Position numbers and translations under genes: made by a program. A stretch of 23,416 bases of DNA from Patescibacteria group bacterium. GTDB lineage: Bacteria > Patescibacteria > UBA1384 > CAILIB01. The notes under the pieces are model-generated. The model ran no database searches, was not told the DNA's origin, and worked only from the letters and a program-made list of their open reading frames with translations. The stretch lies in the NCBI GenBank assembly GCA_020696955.1, contig JAJFBK010000008.1, positions 1-23,416 on the forward strand, written 5' to 3'. The stretch's first letter is position 1. Every line of letters starts with the position of its first letter. Positions 14,819-21,104 of this stretch are shown in pieces.

Positions 14819-14850
14819 GAAAAGCCCGGCACTTCTGCCGGGCTTTTCGT
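14819..14850 (+). terminator. Rho-independent terminator after the methyltransferase
   Basis: A 13-bp perfect stem (GAAAAGCCCGGCA with TGCCGGGCTTTTC) with a CTTC tetraloop. The T run is inside the right arm. Confidence 0.9.
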
Positions 14851-14940
14851 TTGCCTAGAGGGATTCCTGTGATCCAGGTTACTGCGGCTTTTTACCCGGT
14901 CCTTCATTATGGATGTGTTCACACATAAAGAAAGGGGTTT

Positions 14941-15105
14941 ATGGACTTAGAGGAGGCGCTACGTCAAGCCAAGGAGAGCTATAATCGATGGGGTCAGAAT
15001 TTGAAAGAAGTGGAAGAGAAATCAAAGCAAAGGGCTGAGCAGTCAAAACGTCAAAACTCTTTGCAAGAAGTGGGTTCGGACGAGGGTCCTGACAACAAGA
15101 GGTAG
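14941..15105 (+). CDS. Small charged 54-residue protein, unknown
   Basis: This short frame has 54 residues. AAAGGGG lies 3 nt before its ATG, and a rho-independent terminator begins 11 nt after its TAG, so it sits like a real gene between two terminators. The product is highly polar (MDLEEALRQAKESYNRWGQN, then Lys/Glu/Gln-rich) and predicted to be mostly one long helix. There is no signal peptide or membrane span and no recognised family. It could be a small regulator, an antitoxin-like peptide or a ribosome-associated protein; nothing in the sequence chooses among these. No convincing promoter was found. Confidence 0.55.
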   Translation: MDLEEALRQAKESYNRWGQNLKEVEEKSKQRAEQSKRQNSLQEVGSDEGPDNKR

Positions 15106-15115
15106 CTACCCTTGG

Positions 15116-15142
15116 AAAATCGCCTATCAGAGGCGGTTTTTT
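15116..15142 (+). terminator. Rho-independent terminator after the 54-aa gene
   Basis: A 10-bp stem (AAAATCGCCT with AGGCGGTTTT, one T-G pair), loop ATCAG and six Ts in total. The next promoter's -35 box starts 3 nt later. Confidence 0.88.
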
Positions 15143-15144
15143 AT

Positions 15145-15173
15145 TTGTCTAAAGGGGATTTTTCTCCTAAGAT
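15145..15173 (+). promoter_or_regulatory. Promoter of the histidine phosphatase-miaA unit
   Basis: TTGTCT (15145-15150), a 17-bp spacer and TAAGAT (15168-15173). The predicted start near 15180 leaves only about 3 nt before the ATG at 15183. Confidence 0.6.
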
Positions 15174-15182
15174 TAATTTACT

Positions 15183-15803
15183 ATGAAGTTCTTCTTTGTA
15201 AGACATGCCGAAACCTATGCCAATGCTGAAATGGTCAATCAAGACAGCAGCCCGGTTCTTTCTGAGACCGGACATCTTCAAGCTGCAAAGCTAGCCGAGA
15301 GGTTTAGGGATCTTTCGCTGGATATTATTATTTCCAGTCCTTATCCACGATCACAGCAAACTGCCGCAGCAATTGCCGATCAGACAGGAGTGCCAATCAT
15401 CATGAGCGACTTTTTTACTGAGATAAGAAGGCCATCGGAAATTTTAGGGAAAAATAAGTCGGAGCCCGAAGTGATCGAGATCCGGCGTCTTATGGAGCAG
15501 CATTTATCCGATCCGGCCTGGCGCTACAGCGACGAGGAGAATGTGGCTGACGTGAGCGTTAGAGCTGTGAAGGCGGCCCAGTTCCTGCAAACCTTTAGTG
15601 GCCAGCGAGTGGGTATAGTCACTCACCATGCCTTCATGAAGGTTCTGGCAGGCGTAATGCTCTTTGGTCCCAGATACGACCACGAAATTCATACCCGCAT
15701 GTACCACAGGATGAGAGTTGCCAATGCTGGAATATGCGAATTTGATTTGGTAGGAGAAGGGGAGTGGCAACTTCTAGCTTGGAATGAACAAGGTCACTTA
15801 TAA
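15183..15803 (+). CDS. Histidine phosphatase (phosphoglycerate mutase-like) superfamily protein
   Basis: This is a 206-residue branch-1 histidine phosphatase. The phosphate-accepting motif is RHAE (7-10) with H8 as nucleophile, in place of the common R-H-G. The second Arg lies in SSPYPRSQQTA (R56), the acid is probably E80 (FFTEIRRP), and the second His is H148 in IVTHHAF. All four catalytic parts are therefore present. The size fits broad-specificity phosphatases of the CobC/PhoE/GpmB kind rather than glycolytic cofactor-dependent mutase, which is longer and has R-H-G-x-S-x-W-N. The substrate is unknown. The gene has its own promoter, no Shine-Dalgarno and an almost absent leader. miaA follows within a few bases. 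Confidence 0.88.
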   Translation: MKFFFVRHAETYANAEMVNQDSSPVLSETGHLQAAKLAERFRDLSLDIIISSPYPRSQQTAAAIADQTGVPIIMSDFFTEIRRPSEILGKNKSEPEVIEIRRLMEQHLSDPAWRYSDEENVADVSVRAVKAAQFLQTFSGQRVGIVTHHAFMKVLAGVMLFGPRYDHEIHTRMYHRMRVANAGICEFDLVGEGEWQLLAWNEQGHL

Positions 15804-15807
15804 AGGT

Positions 15808-16536
15808 ATGAGGAATAATCTTGGGCCACTTATTGCGATTATCGGTCCCACCGCTTCAGGAAAGACTGCCCTGGCTAGTTCTTTGGCGGTTACGCTTGGT
15901 GGTGAATTGATCTCAGCTGACTCAAGGCAGGTGTACCGAGGCATGGATATCGGTACGGCCAAGGAGAGGAATCTTCCTGTCCCACAGCATTTGATCGATA
16001 TCAAAGATCCGGAGGAAGGGATGACCGTCGCCGAGTTCCAAGCGCTGGCCTATAAGGAAATCAATAACATTCATGCTGCTGGAAAAATACCTTTTCTGGT
16101 TGGTGGGAGCGGACTGTACGCCGAAGCCGTTATGAACGGGTATCTTTTCGAAGAATCTGGGAAAAGTACGGCCTCCCATCCTCGCTACACAAGTTTGAAA
16201 ATAGGCATAGCCATCGAAAGGGAAGAGCTACGAAAAAGGGTGGCAGCCAGAACCTCTCAGTGGATCGAGCAGGGGCTGCTCGAAGAAATTAAGGGCTTGA
16301 TTCAACAAGGAGTAAGTCGCGACTGGATCGTCTCTTTGGGGATGGAATACCGGTACTTTACCCTTTACCTAGAAGGGGTATTGAGTTTGGAAGAAGCTAT
16401 AACCAAGACGAATATCAGTATCAATCAGTTTATCAAGCGTCAGTACACATGGTGGAGGCGGCATGCTGATGTCCACTGGGTGGAGGGTGAGACTGAGGCT
16501 GAAGCCCTGGTAAAGGCCTTTTTGCAATCATTTTAG
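15808..16536 (+). CDS. miaA: tRNA dimethylallyltransferase MiaA, short form
   Basis: MiaA puts a dimethylallyl group on N6 of A37 in tRNAs that read U-starting codons. The ATG at 15808, 4 nt after the phosphatase stop, gives 242 residues; an in-frame ATG at 15784 would overlap that gene by 20 nt, and neither has a good Shine-Dalgarno. Present are the P-loop GPTASGKT (13-20), ADSRQVYR (37-44) with the catalytic Asp, HLIDI (61-65), VGGSGLY (98-104), GMEYRYF (188-194) and FIKRQYTWWRR (218-228). Typical MiaA is about 300 residues. The missing part lies between residues about 112 and 127, where the tRNA-gripping insertion with its D-P-x-N-x-x-R-x-x-R-A-x-E motif should be. The core looks active; tRNA recognition may be altered. 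Confidence 0.9.
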   Translation: MRNNLGPLIAIIGPTASGKTALASSLAVTLGGELISADSRQVYRGMDIGTAKERNLPVPQHLIDIKDPEEGMTVAEFQALAYKEINNIHAAGKIPFLVGGSGLYAEAVMNGYLFEESGKSTASHPRYTSLKIGIAIEREELRKRVAARTSQWIEQGLLEEIKGLIQQGVSRDWIVSLGMEYRYFTLYLEGVLSLEEAITKTNISINQFIKRQYTWWRRHADVHWVEGETEAEALVKAFLQSF

Positions 16537-16614
16537 AAAAAGAAAGTTAGTGGCTACCAAAGCCAAAAATTATATTGCTCAGCAGTAGAGCCGGTGTTCA
16601 GCCAAAGAGTCGCA

Positions 16615-16623
16615 TGCTATACT
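16615..16623 (+). promoter_or_regulatory. Extended -10 promoter of ftsE
   Basis: TGC-TATACT is an extended -10 element; the only -35 candidate is a poor TGTTCA at 16595-16600. The hexamer ends 6 nt before the ATG at 16630, so transcription is predicted to begin on the A of the start codon. Confidence 0.6.
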
Positions 16624-16629
16624 TTCACT

Positions 16630-17526
16630 ATGTCTGATCAAGCCAACAACGAAACACAGAGCCCGGTTACCTATTCTGAGCCCAGTACTGCTGCTAAACC
16701 TGAAAAGGTGGCCACCACTCCAAAGGAGGCGGAGGCTGCAAAAAGTGTTGAAGCAACTGGACAAACAGCTGAAAAATCCCGTCGACCGCTGTACGGAAGG
16801 GCAAAGCCTCAGGCCAAGCTTATCGATACCGTACCTTCTCGTCCTGTTCTCGTAGAGTATCGAGACGTGGTAAAGAGCTACGAGGATCATCTGGTGCTTG
16901 ATCATATTTCTCTCAAATTATACAAAGGTGAGTTCTTGAGTGTAGTAGGCCCTTCCGGCGCCGGAAAGTCTACTCTTATCAAATGTCTTGCCTTGCAAGA
17001 ACGGCCAGAAGAAGGCCGAATTATCGTGGCCGGGCGTGACATTACCATGCTTCGTGACCGTGAATTGCCATATTACCGACGTAAGGTGGGAATTGTTTTC
17101 CAGGACTTCAAGCTTCTTACCAGCAAAACGGTTTATGAAAACGTGGCCTTCGCCCTTGAAGTTGCCAGTACTCCTTCTAAGGAGATTAAGGAACGGGTTC
17201 GCATCATGCTGGAAACCGTCGGCATGTCCTCCAAGGCCGAGAACTTTCCTCACGAGCTTTCAGGTGGTGAGCAACAACGTGTGGCCATTGCTCGGGCTTT
17301 GGTTCATGATCCGAAGATTCTGATTGCCGACGAGCCTACTGGAAACCTTGACCCTGTGAATACCTGGGAAATTATCGAGCTTCTTTTCAAGATCAACAAG
17401 TCCGGAACCATGGTGGTTTTGGCCACTCACGACCGTGAAATCGTTGATGCCTTGAAGAAAAGGGTAATTACCATGAGGGCCGGCCAAATCGTTTCTGACC
17501 AAGAAAAAGGAACCTATCTTGTTTAA
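16630..17526 (+). CDS. ftsE: Cell-division ABC transporter ATPase FtsE with an N-terminal extension
   Basis: FtsE is the cytoplasmic ATPase that, with FtsX, drives activation of cell-wall hydrolases at the septum. The start is ATG 16630 (298 residues), directly after a -10 box. The ABC motifs are complete: Walker A GPSGAGKST (107-115), Q loop VFQDFKLL, signature LSGGEQQR (210-217), Walker B ILIADEPTGNLD with E235, and switch H267 (ATHD). FtsE is usually about 220-230 residues. Here about 70 extra residues precede the ATPase core (MSDQANNETQSPVTYSEP, then Ala/Glu/Lys/Pro-rich to SRRPLYGRAKP), predicted to be disordered. ftsX follows at once. The extension could bind FtsZ or another divisome protein; that is speculation. 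Confidence 0.94.
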   Translation: MSDQANNETQSPVTYSEPSTAAKPEKVATTPKEAEAAKSVEATGQTAEKSRRPLYGRAKPQAKLIDTVPSRPVLVEYRDVVKSYEDHLVLDHISLKLYKGEFLSVVGPSGAGKSTLIKCLALQERPEEGRIIVAGRDITMLRDRELPYYRRKVGIVFQDFKLLTSKTVYENVAFALEVASTPSKEIKERVRIMLETVGMSSKAENFPHELSGGEQQRVAIARALVHDPKILIADEPTGNLDPVNTWEIIELLFKINKSGTMVVLATHDREIVDALKKRVITMRAGQIVSDQEKGTYLV

Positions 17527-17527
17527 T

Positions 17528-18478
17528 ATGAATAGCGTATTTCGCATCTTTAGTTACGGCATCCAAGGTTTCCGACGTAATATTTGGCTTTCGGTTATCG
17601 CCATCATTACCATGACCCTGACCATTACCACGATCACGGTATTTTCACTTGCCAATATCGTGGCTTCGAAAAAATATCAGGAGTTCAATGAAAAAATCGA
17701 TTACAACATTTTCTTGCGGGACGCTGCCAGTGAGGCTGACGTTACCAACTTCAAGGACCAGGTCTCTTCACGTCCAGAAGTTGAAAATAGTATTTATCTG
17801 AACAAAGACCAGGTGCGGGAACGGTTCAACGGTTTCTTCGGACAGGTGGATGCTCTTAAGGGAATTATTACTGACGAAAACAATCCGCTTCCTCGTGAGA
17901 TTGACGTAAAATTCAAAGATCCAGGGCAAATCGATCTGTTTGATGAATTTGTACGGCAGGAACGGTTCGGTTCACTGATCGAGAAGACCAGCTACCAGGA
18001 CAACAAGAACCTTATCTCCACCTACTTACGGCTTACCAATTTCCTAAAGGTATTCGGTATCTCCTTTACGGTTTTCTTCTTGCTCATCGCCATCCTGGTA
18101 ATTCTTAATACCATCAGGCTGGCCATCTATTCCCGTCGTGAAGAAATTGAAATCATGCGTCTGGTTGGTGCCACCCGTGGCTTTATCCGGGGGCCTTTCC
18201 TGGTGGAAGGCGTACTGTTCGGACTGATTGGAGCGCTTATCTCCGGACTTTTGGCTTGGGCGTTCTTGCTCCAGCTGAAAAGCCTGCTTGAAAGTAGTTT
18301 CAGCACCCAGTCGGCTAACTTCATTACCGACCTGTTTGGAGGCAGTCTTGGCGGCATCACGAATGCCAGTGGATTCAATACCTTGTTCGCTCAGCTGTTT
18401 GCCATTCAAATTGCAATAGGATTGGCTCTAGGAGTCGCTTGTAGCTTTATCGCAATTCGCCGTTACTTGAAAGAGTAA
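17528..18478 (+). CDS. ftsX: Cell-division permease-like protein FtsX
   Basis: FtsX is the membrane partner of FtsE and passes ATP-driven movement to an extracellular murein-hydrolase activator. The 316 residues show the expected layout: a short cytoplasmic start (FRIFSYGIQGFRRNIWL), TM1 at about 20-42, an extracellular loop of about 130 residues (SRPEVENSIYLNKDQVRERF and on), then three further TM segments beginning near VFGISFTVFFLLIAILVI. Between TM2 and TM3 lies the cytoplasmic YSRREEIEIMRLVGATRGFIRGPF, the typical FtsX contact with FtsE. The ATG at 17528 is 1 nt after the ftsE stop. A TTG at 17519 with AAGGA 7 nt upstream is a real alternative (319 residues). The next gene's -35 box lies in its last codons. 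Confidence 0.94.
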   Translation: MNSVFRIFSYGIQGFRRNIWLSVIAIITMTLTITTITVFSLANIVASKKYQEFNEKIDYNIFLRDAASEADVTNFKDQVSSRPEVENSIYLNKDQVRERFNGFFGQVDALKGIITDENNPLPREIDVKFKDPGQIDLFDEFVRQERFGSLIEKTSYQDNKNLISTYLRLTNFLKVFGISFTVFFLLIAILVILNTIRLAIYSRREEIEIMRLVGATRGFIRGPFLVEGVLFGLIGALISGLLAWAFLLQLKSLLESSFSTQSANFITDLFGGSLGGITNASGFNTLFAQLFAIQIAIGLALGVACSFIAIRRYLKE

Positions 18479-18495
18479 GGGTTCGGCCTTATACT
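18467..18495 (+). promoter_or_regulatory. Promoter of the coiled-coil M23 gene
   Basis: TTGAAA (18467-18472, inside the end of ftsX), a 17-bp spacer and TATACT (18490-18495). The predicted start near 18502 is 4 nt before the ATG at 18506. The M23 protein can therefore be made independently of ftsEX. Confidence 0.75.
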
Positions 18496-18505
18496 AAGCC
18501 CACAT

Positions 18506-19705
18506 ATGCAGATTCATTCTGAAGTTTCTTCATCACCTGTCCTCCGATACTGCGCAACTCTCTTTACTGTATTAGCTGTTTTTTCAGCTTGTTCGTTCTC
18601 TTCCTATGGAATGGGAACCGTTGAGCGTGTCCAAGCGGCCACGGTTGACCAACTTAATCGCGAAAAAGCCGAGCTTGAAGCCAGGCAGAAAGCTGCCCAG
18701 CAGCAAGCCCAGGCTCAAAAAAGCGTGGCTCAGCGAGCAGCTGAAAAAGTACAGGAAGTAAGTTCTCAGATCAACCAGATCCAGGGCAGTATCACGTCGA
18801 CCACTCAGAATATGGCCCAAACACAGGCTCAGATTGCTCAAAAGAATCAGGAAGTTGCTGAGCTTGAAGGAAAGCTTCGAAGTTATAAGGACACCCAGGA
18901 TCTCTTGGTCCGCAACATTTACATGCTCCGTATGAGCATGCCTGACCAGCTCATGCTCTTTTCTGACCAGCCGATCAGCAAACGTGAACAGGATCAGGCC
19001 CAATTCGAGGCCATGAAGAAGTCATTAGCCAGCATCTATGAAAAGACAAACTCAGCCAAGCTGGCAGTTGAAGGAACCAGGGCTGATCTGGTTAGGCACA
19101 GCGAAGAGCTCCAGTCACAGAAGATCCAGCAAGAAGAGCAGCGCTTGGGGTTAGCCAGCGTCAAGCAGGATCAGGCAAGGCTTCAGGAAAATGCCGAAGA
19201 AGCAGTGGTCGCCTTGGAGCAGCGTGCTCAGCAGGCAAGGATTGAGCTGGCTAAGAAGGAACAGCAGATCTCGGCTGCCCTTACCGCCGCTATCAATGCT
19301 AACAGAGGAGGAATCAGTTCCAATGCGGCTCAGGGGAAACGAGTTCGTCGGGGTGAAATTGTGGGGCACCTGGGAAGCACGGGTAACTCGACTGGACCTC
19401 ACGTTCACTTCGAGGTTCGTGTAAACAATAGCCCCGTAAATCCTCGGCCTTATGTCAGCAACGGAACCCTCAGCTGGCCGGTAAGCAACTATGTTATTTC
19501 ACAGGAATTTGGCGTAAGAGGTGCTACTAGTTACTATGACGCTCATACCGGAATGGACTTGGCCGGACCATACGGCCAGCCAGTAAGGGCTCCGGCGGAC
19601 GGCACGGTTATCCTTAACCAGTACTATGGAGGTTATGGATATGCTTGGGCACAACAGCTAGACAACGGTCTCGTAGTCCTTCTCGGACACATGACCGGAA
19701 AGTAA
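18506..19705 (+). CDS. Secreted coiled-coil protein with M23 (LytM) motifs in circularly permuted order
   Basis: This 399-residue exported protein is probably the FtsEX-controlled murein hydrolase or activator, like EnvC, PcsB or RipC. A hydrophobic signal runs from about 15 to 45 (cleavage likely near VQAA), then a long Gln/Ala/Glu-rich coiled coil at about 46-265. In a normal M23 domain HTGxD comes first, then the A-H of YAHL, then GPHxHFE. Here RRGEIVGHLGSTGNSTGPHV and HFEV (281-304, with H299 and H301) come first, followed by NPRPYV. Next are WPV...ISQEFG, HTGMD (H347, D351), GTV and VVLLGHMTGK (H395), where the protein ends. All expected zinc ligands and catalytic His are present, but the domain halves are swapped. 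A terminator follows, so it is not cut short. Whether it is an enzyme or an activator is unknown. Confidence 0.88.
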   Translation: MQIHSEVSSSPVLRYCATLFTVLAVFSACSFSSYGMGTVERVQAATVDQLNREKAELEARQKAAQQQAQAQKSVAQRAAEKVQEVSSQINQIQGSITSTTQNMAQTQAQIAQKNQEVAELEGKLRSYKDTQDLLVRNIYMLRMSMPDQLMLFSDQPISKREQDQAQFEAMKKSLASIYEKTNSAKLAVEGTRADLVRHSEELQSQKIQQEEQRLGLASVKQDQARLQENAEEAVVALEQRAQQARIELAKKEQQISAALTAAINANRGGISSNAAQGKRVRRGEIVGHLGSTGNSTGPHVHFEVRVNNSPVNPRPYVSNGTLSWPVSNYVISQEFGVRGATSYYDAHTGMDLAGPYGQPVRAPADGTVILNQYYGGYGYAWAQQLDNGLVVLLGHMTGK

Positions 19706-19710
19706 AAAGT

Positions 19711-19739
19711 ACCGCAGGCAATTGGAGCCTGCGGTTTTT
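19711..19739 (+). terminator. Rho-independent terminator after the M23 gene
   Basis: A 9-bp perfect stem (ACCGCAGGC with GCCTGCGGT), a 7-nt loop and five Ts. It confirms that the M23 gene ends at 19705. Confidence 0.9.
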
Positions 19740-19803
19740 GATTTCAAACCAATCCAGAGCCTTAGCGGGACCTTCAACTATGGTTTTTTAGAGGGCTTGG
19801 ACG

Positions 19804-19809
19804 TATACT
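19804..19809 (+). promoter_or_regulatory. -10 box directly before the S41 protease gene
   Basis: TATACT ends 6 nt before the ATG at 19816, so +1 would be the A of the start codon. No convincing -35 box is seen at 16-18 bp. Confidence 0.5.
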
Positions 19810-19815
19810 GGAGCT

Positions 19816-21081
19816 ATGTCTATTTCACAACGAAACTCAACTTTTGGTCGGCGTGTTCTCCTCTTGGCTTTGGTGTGCCTGATGGTGCTTGGCAGCCTTG
19901 CACTTGGCTTTTATGTTGGTAGGTATAACCAGGTTATCACTTCTTCCATACCTAGCTACATCACCAGCCCTTTCGGAGCCAACAACGATCATAAAAAAAC
20001 CGATCTCAGTCTCTTTTGGCAGGCCTGGAATGCCATTGACCAAAAATATTACGGCCAAATCGATGACGCAAAGCGTATCGACGGTGCTATTGCAGGGATG
20101 GTTGCCAGTCTTGAAGATCCTTACACCGTTTACATGGAGCCAAGCGCCAGCGAGAGCTTCCTTTCAGATTTGGAAGGTGAGTTCAGTGGTATCGGAGCCG
20201 AGCTCAATGTGAAGGACGGCCAGTTGGTAATCGTGGCGGCTTTAGAAGGGACTCCGGCTGAAAAGGCAGGCCTGAAAGGGCAGGATGTCATTCTGGAAGT
20301 GGACGGTAAGAAAACCTCTGAGATGAGCTTCGATGACGCCATCAGTAGCATTCGAGGACCAAAGGGCACCGAAGTCGAACTGACCATTGCCCGTCAGGGG
20401 GCTGAGTCAAGCCTTAAGGTCAAAATTTCCCGTGACACCATTATCGTCAAGAGCGTAAAAAGCAGTGTCATTGGTCAGAATGAATCGATCTCTTATATCA
20501 AGGTGAACCAATTCGGAGAAGATACAGCCCAATTATTGCAGGATGCCCTTGCCGATGCGGTAAGTTCTGGAAAGAAAGGGGCGATTTTGGACTTGAGAAA
20601 CAATCCCGGTGGATATCTAGATACTGCCATTCAGGCAATTGGCATGGTCTTGCCTAAGAATCCTCAAAGTGAGAATGCCGTACTACGAAACCGCACTGCC
20701 GTCATCGAACGCTTCAAGGATGGAAGCGAGCAGTCCCATAAGTCACAAAACGATCCAGTGGCAGCTTCTCTGCCCATTGCGGTATTGGTGAATGGGGGAA
20801 GTGCTTCTGCCTCAGAGATCTTCGCTGGTGCCATGAAGGACTACGGACGGGCAAAGGTCATAGGAACCAAAACTTTTGGAAAAGGAAGCGTTCAGGAATT
20901 GCAGAAACTCAACAATGAAGGAAGCGTAAAGGTGACGATTGCCAAATGGTTTACGCCGGCCGGTACCGGTATTGACGGAATTGGGGTTGAGCCAGACGTA
21001 GTAGTGGAAGTTCCGGCAGAAACAGAGCTGGGCACTACGGATCCTCAGGCTCAGAAAGCCCTGGAATTGCTTCAACAATAG
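19816..21081 (+). CDS. S41 family C-terminal processing protease (CtpA/Prc type)
   Basis: This 421-residue serine protease acts outside the membrane and trims or degrades exported proteins from their C-terminus; several homologues regulate murein hydrolases. Residues about 12-34 are an N-terminal anchor (LLLALVCLMVLGSLALGFYV). An N-terminal helical part (WNAIDQKYYGQI) leads to a PDZ domain (GIGAELNVKDG, PAEKAGLKGQDVILEVDG, SIRGPKGTEVELTIAR). The catalytic domain holds DLRNNPGG, VNGGSASASEI with Ser331 as probable nucleophile, and FGKGSVQ with K356 and Q360, the spacing of the Ser-Lys-Gln triad of CtpB. The protein is complete. It starts 6 nt after a -10 box and has no Shine-Dalgarno. Its position beside the M23 protein makes that protein a candidate substrate, by inference only. 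Confidence 0.94.
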   Translation: MSISQRNSTFGRRVLLLALVCLMVLGSLALGFYVGRYNQVITSSIPSYITSPFGANNDHKKTDLSLFWQAWNAIDQKYYGQIDDAKRIDGAIAGMVASLEDPYTVYMEPSASESFLSDLEGEFSGIGAELNVKDGQLVIVAALEGTPAEKAGLKGQDVILEVDGKKTSEMSFDDAISSIRGPKGTEVELTIARQGAESSLKVKISRDTIIVKSVKSSVIGQNESISYIKVNQFGEDTAQLLQDALADAVSSGKKGAILDLRNNPGGYLDTAIQAIGMVLPKNPQSENAVLRNRTAVIERFKDGSEQSHKSQNDPVAASLPIAVLVNGGSASASEIFAGAMKDYGRAKVIGTKTFGKGSVQELQKLNNEGSVKVTIAKWFTPAGTGIDGIGVEPDVVVEVPAETELGTTDPQAQKALELLQQ

Positions 21082-21104
21082 AGACATAACCTAATCGCAA
21101 TAGT

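Noticed and set aside
16551..16570. Terminator after miaA (TGGCT-ACCAA-AGCCA)
   Set aside because: The stem is only 5 bp and it is followed by As, not Ts.
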